This document shows positions 34,399 to 41,394 of a DNA stretch of 41,394 nucleotides, in pieces. The position numbers and the translations under genes are program-made. Within the stretch, counting starts at the first letter, position 1, and each line of letters starts with the position of its first letter. The stretch covers positions 1 through 41,394 of the forward strand of contig JAHRAK010000067.1 in NCBI GenBank assembly GCA_020027535.1. The letters run 5' to 3'. This DNA comes from Nitrospirales bacterium (lineage in GTDB: Bacteria > Nitrospirota > Nitrospiria > Nitrospirales > UBA8639). The notes beneath the pieces are model-generated. The model ran no database searches, had not been told where the DNA came from, and saw nothing but the letters and a program-made list of their open reading frames with translations.

Positions 34399-35256
34399 AT
34401 GAATACTCGCCCACGCATTTTGCCGATTGCCTTTCTGGGGACGTTGTTCCTCAGCGGATGGTTGGGGGGATGTTTGGGTCCCCCTCGAATCGAGACGTCC
34501 ATTTATGAGGGCCCGAAAGGCTCTGTCGTGCTGAGAACCGTGTCGGAGGCGTCGTACAGCCCTTCCCATCCGGCCGACGTCTCGGTCGAAACCTTTGAAA
34601 GGGTTTTAACCGGCATCCACTATCGACGGTCCCCCGGCAGGTGGCTTCAACGACTCCTGGACAGCGGGGTAAAATCGTCTCCCCTGCTTTCCCCGGATCA
34701 AGTCGCATTTTGGGCCCCTCACTTACGGCGCGCCTTTCTGCAAGTGACGGCTGAAGAACAGGTCTTCATACGCATCCCCTTACAGTCGGCATCGGATTTT
34801 CAAAGCCTGACCGGCATTCTGTCCTTCCAGCATAACGACCTGCATATGGCCCTTACTGTACCGAATTTATCGGGCCTGGGCCCTCGATCCAAAACCAAAC
34901 CCAGGACTCCCGATGCCCTGGGAGTCACTAAGCCCACTGTGACGTTTGTGCCCAAGAACGCCGTCAAAAAATCCTGGGATCAGGGAACAGGCTCAAAGAC
35001 TCTCACCATTGATACGGCATTGCTCACCACGCTTGAGGCACCGGGTTCAAAGGTCGGCCCCAAAACACCCTCGACTCCCGACACCACCCCACGCCACGTT
35101 GCACCGCTCGTCATTCCTCCGGATCGCCCCATTATCCGGTTGGAATCCCCTCCGTCCGACGTTCTCCTGGAAGAAATTCGATCCTTGCGGCGCGAATTGT
35201 CCAGGCAGAAACAAGAAATAGAACGCTTGAAGAAGCGAAAATCGAACGCTCCTTAA
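34399..35256 (+). CDS. lipoprotein of unknown function with C-terminal coiled coil
   Basis: A 285-residue envelope lipoprotein. The signal peptide MNTRPRILPIAFLGTLFLSGW ends in the lipobox LGGC (C25). The mature part has a ~150-residue folded region (IYEGPKGSVVLRTVSE, LLSPDQVAFWAPHLRRAFLQVTAEEQVFIRIPL, ILSFQHNDLHMALTVPNL). A long Pro/Thr/Lys-rich linker (~residues 165-250) follows, then a short coiled coil (EEIRSLRRELSRQKQEIERLKKRK). The linker and coil suggest it spans to peptidoglycan or oligomerises. No family was recognised. Its 3' end is 6 bases from the convergent exonuclease gene. Confidence 0.78.
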   Translation: MNTRPRILPIAFLGTLFLSGWLGGCLGPPRIETSIYEGPKGSVVLRTVSEASYSPSHPADVSVETFERVLTGIHYRRSPGRWLQRLLDSGVKSSPLLSPDQVAFWAPHLRRAFLQVTAEEQVFIRIPLQSASDFQSLTGILSFQHNDLHMALTVPNLSGLGPRSKTKPRTPDALGVTKPTVTFVPKNAVKKSWDQGTGSKTLTIDTALLTTLEAPGSKVGPKTPSTPDTTPRHVAPLVIPPDRPIIRLESPPSDVLLEEIRSLRRELSRQKQEIERLKKRKSNAP

Positions 35257-35262
35257 CCCGGG

Positions 35263-35979
35263 TTAACTCACCTCGATCAGTTCAGGATTCTTGAGGATCA
35301 CGTCACTGCCCAGCGGGGCCCGAAACGTCATGCGCTGGTAACAGGCATAGGTGACGTACGTGTCGCGCAGGCAATATTCGGCTATCTCCCGTCTGCGTCC
35401 TTGGGCCCACATTTCAGCCACTTGCTTGCCGCTCCCGGATTTGGTTTCGACTTGTAACGCACGGGCCAACACGTCCAATTTGACCCATCCCCGCATGTCC
35501 CAGTTGCTCCAGATCGCCATCGTATCGTAGACGGGCTCCGTGCGGAACCTGGCCAAACTGATCTCCATCGACGGTTTGACGTGGTGAATGATCGAACGCT
35601 TTTTCAGAAAAGGGAGATCAAAGCCCAATCCATTATGGGTAATGAAAAGAGAGGGCCGGAGTCCACCAAGACGAGCCCAGAACCGGCGAAGGAGTTCCTG
35701 CTCATGCGTGCCATACCAACTCACCGCACCGTGGTATTCCATGGCGTCGGAGAACACCAGGAGCCCAATGCACACGATCCGGCTGAAGGTTCCGTCAAAC
35801 GCCGACTGCTCATACTTTTCATCTTCTTTCTTCCTTTGCTCACGAGCCTCGGCATGAGCAAATAAATCATCCGCGTCACCTCCTTCGCAGGATTCAAGGG
35901 CAACCGAATCGATCCCAACCAAACGCGCCCATTCTTCCCGCGGCGCTTGAATGGTTTCAATGTCCAACACGACCTTCAT
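35263..35979 (-). CDS. predicted 3'-5' exonuclease (DEDD/RNase H-like)
   Basis: A 238-residue cytoplasmic protein of the predicted 3'-5' exonuclease group related to the PolB proofreading domain. Acidic motifs are in order: VLDIETI (D5, E7), THNGLGFDLPFLKKRS (D in GFDLP), and the last motif in AEYCLRDTYVTYACY. Between motifs I and II, CIGLLVFSD is typical. The ligands fit a two-metal nuclease. The FAHAEAREQRKKEDEKYEQS insert is highly charged. Its role (DNA repair or RNA turnover) is not settled for this family. It heads a possible minus-strand repair cluster with the MutT and MutY genes upstream. Confidence 0.85.
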   Translation of the reverse strand: MKVVLDIETIQAPREEWARLVGIDSVALESCEGGDADDLFAHAEAREQRKKEDEKYEQSAFDGTFSRIVCIGLLVFSDAMEYHGAVSWYGTHEQELLRRFWARLGGLRPSLFITHNGLGFDLPFLKKRSIIHHVKPSMEISLARFRTEPVYDTMAIWSNWDMRGWVKLDVLARALQVETKSGSGKQVAEMWAQGRRREIAEYCLRDTYVTYACYQRMTFRAPLGSDVILKNPELIEVS

Positions 35980-36007
35980 GGGCTGTAAACCAAACGCTGC
36001 GCCTCCC

Positions 36008-36397
36008 TCACGCGCCCCGGCTCCCGGCCAGTTTCATCAGGTGAGCCACGACCGGGCCATCGGCAGGAGGAAATAAATACTCGGCCAACTCCTCGGGCTT
36101 CACCCATCGGAAATCCACACAACCCAGTGGTCGCGGGTCACCCTGGGACAGGGAACACGCGAAAAAATGCAATTCCACGCTCTTGTCGGGATAGTCATAG
36201 TGCGTAATCGTCAAGGGTCTCGGTGCCGTTATTTCAATCCCCACTTCTTCGAACACCTCACGGCGGGCACAGGCTTCGAACGTTTCATCCGCTTCGCGCT
36301 TACCACCGGGAAACTCCCAATAGCCCGCCAAATGAACGCCAGCTTCCCGGCACGTGATCAAATACCGTCCCCGGTGTTCAATCACGGCAGCAGCCAC
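36008..36397 (-). CDS. MutT-like Nudix hydrolase
   Basis: A 129-residue cytoplasmic pyrophosphohydrolase with a complete Nudix box, GKREADETFEACARREVFEEVGI (GX5EX7REVXEEXGI). It is similar to 8-oxo-dGTP-cleaving MutT: YWEFPGGK, VELHFFACSL, GCVDFRWVKPEEL. GTG at 36397 is chosen because AAGGAGG lies 8 bases upstream and the product then starts VAAAVIEHRGRYLIT like MutT; an ATG at 36421 would place this site inside the gene. It lies 35 bases after the mutY stop, so the two form an oxidative-damage (GO system) pair in one transcript. Confidence 0.88.
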   Translation of the reverse strand: MAAAVIEHRGRYLITCREAGVHLAGYWEFPGGKREADETFEACARREVFEEVGIEITAPRPLTITHYDYPDKSVELHFFACSLSQGDPRPLGCVDFRWVKPEELAEYLFPPADGPVVAHLMKLAGSRGA

Positions 36398-36432
36398 TTG
36401 GAGAACCTCCTTCTCAGCCATACCCGACAAAC

Positions 36433-37143
36433 CTATTTCGTCTCCACGGGGTACGCCTTGCAAAATTCCCGCATCGGGCAATACAGGCAGTAAGGATTTC
36501 GCGCGGTACACACCACCGCGCCGAAATCCATGAGGGCCTGGTTAAAGTCATAGCCCTTGCCTTTGGGGATCAGGGCTTCCGACAGGGCCCAGAGTTTTGA
36601 TTTTTGCGTTTTGGGATCGCCCCTTCCCATAAAGACTCGATGCAGCACCCGCATCACGTTCGTATCGAGAATCGGCGCATCTTCATGAAAGGCAAAGGCC
36701 CGAACCGCTCCGGCGGTATACCGGCCGATCCCTTTCATCGACTGCAGTTGTTCGGCTTCTCGCGGTATCTTCCCGCCGTAGTGGGCCACGGCCTCACACG
36801 CAATGCTATGGAGGCGGTAGGGACGAACGTTATACCCGAGTGGGTACCATGTCTCACGGACGTCGTCCGGCTCGGCTTCGGCCAAATCCTTGAGCGTCGG
36901 ATACTTTTCCAGGAACTCGTGGTATTTGGGAATGACCCGATCGACCTGTGTTTGCTGAAGCATCACTTCCGAGACAAGAATTCTGTACGGGTCCACGGTC
37001 CGCCGCCAAGGCAGATCGCGTCCACATTCGTCATACCATTTGAGCAAACGAATTTGAAAACGGCGTTTGATGCCCCGGTCGAGTTTGACTTGGGAAGACG
37101 AAACCGATTTGGACTTTTTAGAAGTTTTAGCTGGACGCGTCAT
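36433..37143 (-). CDS. mutY: A/G-specific adenine glycosylase, short form without C-terminal domain
   Basis: A 236-residue base-excision glycosylase. ATG at 37143 is used; the longer frame upstream reads through a family D repeat. Helix-hairpin-helix core: DLPWRRTVDPYRILVSEVMLQQTQV with catalytic Glu in SEVMLQQT, MKGIGRYTAGAVRAFAF, and the catalytic Asp in ILDTNVMRVL. The [4Fe-4S] cluster is intact (CTARNPYCLYCPMREFC, C-x6-C-x2-C-x5-C). It ends directly after the cluster, so the MutT-like C-terminal domain (about 110 residues in normal MutY) that reads 8-oxoguanine is missing. The Tyr in GRYTAG is found in some MutY and in archaeal mismatch glycosylases (MIG), so T/G specificity is an alternative. 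Confidence 0.88.
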   Translation of the reverse strand: MTRPAKTSKKSKSVSSSQVKLDRGIKRRFQIRLLKWYDECGRDLPWRRTVDPYRILVSEVMLQQTQVDRVIPKYHEFLEKYPTLKDLAEAEPDDVRETWYPLGYNVRPYRLHSIACEAVAHYGGKIPREAEQLQSMKGIGRYTAGAVRAFAFHEDAPILDTNVMRVLHRVFMGRGDPKTQKSKLWALSEALIPKGKGYDFNQALMDFGAVVCTARNPYCLYCPMREFCKAYPVETK

Positions 37144-37214
37144 GGGCCGTGCCCGGATTGTAGGGAGGGAGGCAGGCCCAATGCAAGCGGGAATGTCGGG
37201 TTGCGCTATGCTCA

Positions 37215-37286
37215 CCCCCCCCCCACCGGTTCGCCGGCGGGCTACGCCCTTGGCTCTCCGACTCCCCCTCAAGGGGGGAGTGATGA
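37215..37286. repeat. family D repeat overlapping a gene end
   Basis: CCCCCCCCCACCGGTTCGCC, GGGCTACGCCCTTGGCTCTC, CCCCCTCAAGGGGGGAGTGA; third copy. Bases 37269-37286 are the last five codons and stop of the dimethylargininase-like gene. Confidence 0.9.
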
Positions 37287-38045
37287 GGAAGGAACGAGCA
37301 GGCTCAAACACGTGGGGCCCGCGTCGGCTTTGGCAAACTCGCCCAGTTCAACGCCCGTGGCGGCATACCCCCGCGCCTCGATCAAGTCGCGCGTCAATGG
37401 GGAGGATGCCTGAACCAGTACCCTTCCGGGCAAGCGTAAGACGTTCGCTCCAAACGGCTCTTCCGGCGGAACGTGTAACAACCGGAACGTCTCCAGAGCA
37501 TCCGAATCAAGCCAGGCCGGGTTCACCAACAACGTCTCATCGTCGAGGGACGTGCAAGCCGTCTTCAGATGGAGGCATGCCTGTATTCCGATGGACGTGA
37601 CTCCGTATCCCAAGGGTTCCGCAATCGCCCGGAGGGCTTCCACGCCCGCTCGATTCGTTCGTGTCGATACTCCGACGTACAACCTGTTCCCCATGCGCAA
37701 CACGTCACCGCCTTCAATCGTTGCAGGCGGCGATATCGTCACGAGGCGACGGTGACGGGCAAGAACGTCAAGCAGCAACGCGGATTCGCCCTGCCGGGAC
37801 GGCGCCCCCATCGAAGTCACCACCGCCAGTTCATCCAGGATGATGGCGTTGTCCTCGATAAAGACGCTATCGGGAAACGCTTCTTCAGGTGGAAGGACTT
37901 CAACTTCCACACCCATTTGCCCCAGGGCTTGGCAATATGCGGCATGTTGTTGCAACGCGAGGGGCAGGTCTATCCCTTCGCGGGGAACATACTCGACTTC
38001 ACAATTCACGAGCGAACACGCAGGCCGGCGTGTGAGCGCAATCAT
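37269..38045 (-). CDS. dimethylargininase-like amidinohydrolase (DDAH family)
   Basis: A 258-residue cytoplasmic enzyme of the guanidino-modifying superfamily, which hydrolyses N-omega-methylarginine or arginine-like substrates to citrulline-type products. Active-site pattern: SVFIEDNAIIL (E64, D65), ATIEGGDVLRMG, LHLKTACTSL (H159) and the nucleophile C246 in DAGPTCLSLL. Length and motif order fit DDAH rather than arginine deiminase (~400). The last five residues and stop (SSLPP) come from a family D repeat, so the original C-terminus was probably replaced. Physiological substrate unknown. Confidence 0.9.
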   Translation of the reverse strand: MIALTRRPACSLVNCEVEYVPREGIDLPLALQQHAAYCQALGQMGVEVEVLPPEEAFPDSVFIEDNAIILDELAVVTSMGAPSRQGESALLLDVLARHRRLVTISPPATIEGGDVLRMGNRLYVGVSTRTNRAGVEALRAIAEPLGYGVTSIGIQACLHLKTACTSLDDETLLVNPAWLDSDALETFRLLHVPPEEPFGANVLRLPGRVLVQASSPLTRDLIEARGYAATGVELGEFAKADAGPTCLSLLVPSSSLPP

Positions 38046-38123
38046 CGCGCCGGCTTCTCCCAGTCGTCATCTCGTGGTTCGTGGTGGCCGGCCTGCATCT
38101 TTACACCGTATTAATACTCATAG

Positions 38124-38318
38124 CGAAAAGGCCATCGCATATTCGGATACATCGATAACGAGCCGGAAAATCTTCTGGCCGTCTCGGAACAGGATCGCCG
38201 GCAAGAGATTTTTCTGCTCCATGCCAATACCATTTTTGAATCCAAGCGTAAACAATTACCCTCCCATTCGGTGAGAGGCAATAAATATGATATCACGGAG
38301 TTGATACCAGCCTGTTGA
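38124..38318 (+). pseudogene. remnant of a HAD-like or related protein gene
   Basis: An open stretch between a stop (38121) and TGA (38316) with no start codon encodes a strongly protein-like segment, FGYIDNEPENLLAVSEQD..EIFLLHANTIFESKRKQLP..GNKYDITELIP. FGYIDNEPENL resembles the late motif of HAD-type phosphatases (VGDNE/IDNEP..N). The 5' part of the gene is missing, so this is a fragment. The next frame (38315-38503) may be its continuation after a frameshift. Confidence 0.5.
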
Positions 38319-38503
38319 ATCAGCTCGATGAATGGAATTTCGACGAGAATATTTACAACGTGCCTGACCTGGAATCATTCTTAAAAGCCGTGCTTCTTCA
38401 GCCCAAATCCATCACGTCCGACTTCAATTTTCCAAAATGGCACTATTTCGGCCGGGGATCGGGAGAGAACCGGAAGCATTATGAGTACTTGATGCGTTCC
38501 TGA
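38315..38503 (+). CDS. short open frame, possible continuation of the remnant
   Basis: 62 codons starting at TTG, without a ribosome binding site: WNFDENIYNVPDLESFLKAVLLQPKSITSDFNFPKWHYFGRG..RKHYEYLMRS. The composition is protein-like, but no family was recognised. The frame overlaps the end of the upstream fragment by four bases, so the two may be parts of one decayed gene rather than a separate gene. Confidence 0.35.
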   Translation: MNQLDEWNFDENIYNVPDLESFLKAVLLQPKSITSDFNFPKWHYFGRGSGENRKHYEYLMRS

Positions 38504-38530
38504 TTCGTTCGCGGCCACGTCACCCGAAGA

Positions 38531-39307
38531 TCAGTCCCCTCTGTCCAGCACCAACAACGTATTTTCATCAACCCATTCAACGGTCTCGCGGAATTCACGT
38601 TTGAGACTCGCTTGAAAGATTTCCAGGGCGTCCTTCAGTTCTTCGTCGGAATAGAGAGAAAAGGTGGAGTAATGCCTCGCCTGAACCCGTTCCGCCAATT
38701 GTGCCACGGTCGCCTTTCGTTGATAGTGAAACGGTTCGACCCGTTCCAGCCGTACACCCTTGACGGCCCGTATGGCTGTTTCAAGCTCATTCACTTCGTA
38801 GAGCCGGGTTTCCTTTTTTGTGAATGACGGAAAATTTCGCCCCCAGACGTTTCTCTCGTTTTGGCTTCTCAACCGGGTGTAAATAAAAATTTTCCCGCCG
38901 GGTTTACTCACCCTGACGGCATTTTCCAAAAAACGGACCAAATCAAAATGATGAACGGCATTAAAGGTCAGCACGCAATCCATCGATTGGTCGTCGAGTG
39001 GGATCTCATTGCCGTTCGCCCGAAGGGTTTCGAATTGTGAAACGTGATGGTGCGTGAGGTATTCGGAGACTTGTTGCAACATCGACTCATTCAGGTCGAT
39101 ACACGTCAAATGCAGGTTCTTGACGTGTTGGAAGAGCAACAAGTCATAGCGTCCGGCACCGCATCCAACGTCCGCGGCCTGGACGTGAGAGAGCCCTTTC
39201 AAGCCTTCACTGATGAAAAGGATGGGCTCCGGATCGGTCTGTCGAATGTGTCTGTACGACGACGCGACGTGCGAAAAATGGTCGTACATCGTAGGATCGC
39301 CGTCCAT
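38531..39307 (-). CDS. class I SAM-dependent methyltransferase
   Basis: A 258-residue cytoplasmic methyltransferase. SAM-binding motif I is QAADVGCGAGRYDLLL (residues ~43-58), the acidic end of strand 2 is LHLTCIDLNESML, and motif IV region is SMDCVLTFNAVHHFDLVRFL with KPGGKIFIYTRLRS after it, the Methyltransf_11/25 pattern. The start MDGDPTMYDHFSHVASSYRHIRQTD resembles UbiE-like enzymes (..FD..A..Y). The C-terminal 90 residues (KATVAQLAERVQARHYSTFSLYS) look like a substrate domain. Small-molecule substrate unknown. It lies 87 bases downstream of ino1 in the same direction. Confidence 0.9.
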   Translation of the reverse strand: MDGDPTMYDHFSHVASSYRHIRQTDPEPILFISEGLKGLSHVQAADVGCGAGRYDLLLFQHVKNLHLTCIDLNESMLQQVSEYLTHHHVSQFETLRANGNEIPLDDQSMDCVLTFNAVHHFDLVRFLENAVRVSKPGGKIFIYTRLRSQNERNVWGRNFPSFTKKETRLYEVNELETAIRAVKGVRLERVEPFHYQRKATVAQLAERVQARHYSTFSLYSDEELKDALEIFQASLKREFRETVEWVDENTLLVLDRGD

Positions 39308-39394
39308 GATTGACCTCTTAGGTTTGCCTTCCCGCGCATGAACGGAATCCGTTTATGACCATTCACGAAGTGGGCAATCAGTTCGTCAAACCAT

Positions 39395-40498
39395 TCAGCA
39401 CGCCCGCCCGCCGTCAATAAATTCCTGGGTCATGTGATAGGCGTCACTATCGTTGAACTGCTCAGGCGGGTGTTTGCAAAAATAGGCGGAAGGCGCGGTC
39501 AACACGCCACTCTGCCCGCGTTCGAGGGCAAGCTTGACGCACCGGATGGAATCAATGGCCACGCCCGCGGAATTCGGGGAATCCTCCACGGACAGCCGCA
39601 ACTCGAGGTTCATCGGGACGTCGCCGAACAGTTTTCCTTCCATGCGGAGGAAACAGACCTTGTTGTCCTTTTGCCACGCGACGTAATCACTCGGGCCGAT
39701 ATGGATATTTTCATGGTCTATCCGCTTGGCTGCAACGGATTGCACGGCTTCTGTTTTGGATTCTTTTTTCGAGGCCAACCGGCTGTGATTGAGCATGTTC
39801 AGGAAATCCGTGTTGCCGCCCGTATTCAACTGATAGGTTCTTTCCAGTTTGACGCCTCGTTTATTGAACAGGTCCGTCAGCATACGGTGGGTAATGGTGG
39901 CCCCCAACTGCGCCTTGATGTCGTCGCCGATGAGGGGAAGATTTTTCTCCTCAAACCGCTTCGCCCACAGCGTATCGCTGGCAATGAACACCGGGATATT
40001 GTTGATAAAGGCCGCGCCGGACTCCAAGGCGCATTCGGCATAAAACCGCGTGGCCTTCTCCGAGCCGACCGGCAGATAGTTGAGGAGCACCTCGGCGCCG
40101 GACTCTTTTAAGATCTTGACGACGTCGTCCTTCGCCGGTTCGGGTTCCTTCCCGACGACAAAGGTGTACTGATCGGGGTACTCCCTCATATGGTCGGAAA
40201 CCCCATCCAGGATTTTTCCCATTCTGACCCGTACGGCCATTTCCGGCACATCGGCATGAAAGACCGTCGTGCAATTGGGTTCGGCAAAAATGGCTTTGTT
40301 CACATCCGTCCCGACTTTGCGTTTGTCGATATCATAGGCAGCCACGACCTCGATGTCTGACGGTCGATACCCGCCTATCTCCCAATGCATCAACCCGATG
40401 GCCTCATCGGGCTTTTTATCACCGTAGTAGTAAATCCCCTGAATGAGGGAACTTGCACAATTGCCTACACCGACAATGGCAACTTTGATTGTGCTCAT
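39395..40498 (-). CDS. ino1: myo-inositol-1-phosphate synthase
   Basis: A 367-residue cytoplasmic NAD-dependent enzyme converting glucose 6-phosphate to 1L-myo-inositol 1-phosphate. Motifs: IKVAIVGVGNCASSLIQGIYYY (Rossmann loop), NYLPVGSEKATRFYAECALESGAAFINNIPVFIAS, LPLIGDDIKAQLGATITHRML, LERTYQLNTGGNTDFLNML with the catalytic Lys region, and KIDHENI-like AAKRIDHENIHIGPSDYVAWQKD. The length and GIYYYG start match the bacterial/actinobacterial-type enzyme. Products could feed phosphatidylinositol or compatible-solute synthesis. ATG at 40498. Confidence 0.95.
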   Translation of the reverse strand: MSTIKVAIVGVGNCASSLIQGIYYYGDKKPDEAIGLMHWEIGGYRPSDIEVVAAYDIDKRKVGTDVNKAIFAEPNCTTVFHADVPEMAVRVRMGKILDGVSDHMREYPDQYTFVVGKEPEPAKDDVVKILKESGAEVLLNYLPVGSEKATRFYAECALESGAAFINNIPVFIASDTLWAKRFEEKNLPLIGDDIKAQLGATITHRMLTDLFNKRGVKLERTYQLNTGGNTDFLNMLNHSRLASKKESKTEAVQSVAAKRIDHENIHIGPSDYVAWQKDNKVCFLRMEGKLFGDVPMNLELRLSVEDSPNSAGVAIDSIRCVKLALERGQSGVLTAPSAYFCKHPPEQFNDSDAYHMTQEFIDGGRAC

Positions 40499-40942
40499 GG
40501 AAAACTTTTGACTCCTTCAGAACTTGCGCGATGACGGTTCATGCGTCCCTTTCGCAGTCCAACCGTTGAACTTCACGGCGCTGAGAGAAGCTGGCAATTC
40601 TGGTGGTATCGGGACTTACACCCAGCTTGCCAGAATCATTCTTGCAGGGCCAGGCGAATTGGCGGTCAATGCAGGGGAGTGAAACGTATTTAGCGCTTTT
40701 CGGGAATAGGTGTCAATACTTTCATGGTGGCGGACGGCATCGACGTGGCCGAGGTCTGCCGGGATTCGGCTTTCCCTATTTCCAGCCCGGTTCATTCGGG
40801 AATCTTGTGCTCTTTTTCTGATCTAATGTGTTCCCGCAAAACCTGCCACTCATTTGAGACCCTAACCAGACGGTTGGAATCCTCAAATAGGATGTAATAT
40901 TTCAAGACGTTCCAAAGGTCAGAGTCAACATGTAAAACTTTA
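40499..40942. other. intergenic region, no supported gene
   Basis: Between the divergent ino1 and vapB-type genes. Contains imperfect dyads around AAGCTGGCA (near 40590) and CCAGCTTGCCAGAAT (near 40622), possibly a transcript-end or regulatory hairpin. A minus-strand frame (from ~40980 to 40792) has some protein-like stretches but no ribosome binding site. Confidence 0.45.
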
Positions 40943-40971
40943 TTGACAGATTTCTGCTTCAGCGGTATGCT
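40943..40971 (+). promoter_or_regulatory. sigma-70 promoter of the vapB-type gene, predicting a leaderless mRNA
   Basis: Perfect TTGACA (40943-40948), 17-base spacer, TATGCT (40966-40971). The expected transcription start falls at about 40978-40979, the A of the ATG. No Shine-Dalgarno sequence lies between. Confidence 0.65.
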
Positions 40972-40978
40972 TCTCTGC

Positions 40979-41218
40979 ATGCGTACGACTCTCAACCTCG
41001 ATGATCGCCTGTACCAGGCTGCAAAAATCAGGGCCGCGTCGGAAGGAACGACCGTCACGCAAGCCATCCAGGATGCCTTGAAGGAATTCCTTCATCGACC
41101 GAATCAGACACGCTCCAAGTACAAACTTCGCTGGCCCACCCAAAAGGGACGACTCCTCCCGGGGGTGAACCCCGACGATCGCACTTCCCTCTATGACGCC
41201 ATGGACGGCAAGGAATGA
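40979..41218 (+). CDS. VapB-type ribbon-helix-helix antitoxin (orphan)
   Basis: A 79-residue protein. MRTTLNLDDRLYQAAKIRAASEGTTVTQAIQDALKEFL is the ribbon-helix-helix N-terminus of VapB/CopG-type antitoxins. The C-terminal segment (KYKLRWPTQKGRLLPGVNPDDRTSLYDAMDGKE) is the usual toxin-binding tail. A VapC toxin normally follows with an ATGA overlap. Here an ATG does overlap the stop, but the frame ends after seven codons (MSRIYKV), and the next gene is not PIN-like. The toxin therefore appears lost. ATG at 40979; upstream starts would run through the promoter. Confidence 0.85.
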   Translation: MRTTLNLDDRLYQAAKIRAASEGTTVTQAIQDALKEFLHRPNQTRSKYKLRWPTQKGRLLPGVNPDDRTSLYDAMDGKE

Positions 41219-41246
41219 GCCGGATTTATAAAGTTTAGTCAGCAGG

Positions 41247-41394
41247 GTGAATAGTGCAGAAACTACCAAGATTAAGCCGGGTGACGGGGCGACCTTCCGT
41301 ATCGTCGAAGAAGACGGCAAGCGGCTGGTCAAGCAGTTCCGGATTCGGGCGAAAGATCCGAACGTCGTCAAAGTCGACGCCGCGTTGCTGGATT
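41247..41394 (+). CDS. start of an unidentified gene, cut by the window end
   Basis: GTG at 41247, open to the end (49 codons): NSAETTKIKPGDGATFRIVEEDGKRLVKQFRIRAKDPNVV. Charged, strand-rich and protein-like. AGCAGG lies only a few bases before the GTG, so the start is tentative. No family was recognised, and it does not resemble a PIN-domain VapC toxin. Confidence 0.5.
   Translation, partial: MNSAETTKIKPGDGATFRIVEEDGKRLVKQFRIRAKDPNVVKVDAALLD

Noticed and set aside
37144-37311. Upstream extension of MutY
   Set aside because: It reads through a family D repeat (TPPLRGSRRAKG-type peptide, also produced by the 30564 and 34269 copies).
40792-41067. Minus-strand frame opposite vapB
   Set aside because: It is antisense to the antitoxin and its promoter, with no ribosome binding site or domain, although the part before 40942 looks mildly protein-like.

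Overview
The window is bacterial chromosomal DNA of moderately high GC with dense, mostly metabolic gene content and many short palindromic intergenic repeats. A cyanase gene directly behind an NrtA/CynA-type ABC transporter, a cobalamin-dependent methionine synthase, B12-type radical SAM enzymes, a myo-inositol-phosphate synthase and a PqqC/CADD-like protein together suggest a Nitrospira-like (Nitrospirota) nitrite oxidiser. This is inferred from gene content only; no rRNA or tRNA gene was seen.

Layout. 1-3.7 kb is a decaying region: a small Ada-like zinc protein, a broken TbpB-like lipoprotein gene, a frameshifted LysR regulator and an XRE-type regulator. 4.0-8.0 kb is the best-regulated locus. 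Three helically spaced GACAAA sites and a near-consensus sigma-54 promoter precede a leader with two A1/G4 hexaloop hairpins, the second overlapping an intrinsic terminator (the layout of ANTAR antitermination). Then come a solute-binding protein, permease, ATPase and cyanase: cyanate (or nitrate/cyanate) uptake followed by conversion to ammonium and CO2. 8.3-14.2 kb holds a secreted protein, an SDR oxidoreductase, an SRAP/HMCES protein, a TonB-C-like secreted protein and a LytS/LytTR two-component pair. 14.4-19.8 kb holds HIT, YkgJ, gamma-glutamylcyclotransferase-like, [2Fe-2S] ferredoxin, MoaB, quinone-oxidoreductase-like and PhzF genes.

19.9-25.5 kb is a radical SAM island: one CX3CX2C enzyme with a DUF512-like tail, two tandem paralogous B12-type radical SAM proteins coupled by a TGATG overlap, and a divergent J-domain-like protein whose HPD is HPH. 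25.7-30.4 kb holds a DUF3047 protein and metH. 30.6-35.3 kb is mostly small envelope proteins of unknown role, with a 150-bp MITE-like element and a PqqC/CADD-like gene. 35.3-38.0 kb holds a DEDD exonuclease, a MutT/Nudix gene, a short MutY lacking the C-terminal domain, and a dimethylargininase-like hydrolase. 38.1-41.4 kb holds a HAD-like gene remnant, a methyltransferase, ino1, an orphan VapB-type antitoxin with a promoter that predicts a leaderless mRNA, and the start of an unknown gene.

At least four families of short palindromic repeats fill the intergenic spaces. In two cases a repeat lies in frame inside a real coding sequence (solute-binding protein residues ~12-22; response regulator residues ~133-150), and in a third it supplies the last codons and stop of a gene. 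They also extend apparent reading frames upstream of true starts, so several starts here were moved downstream.
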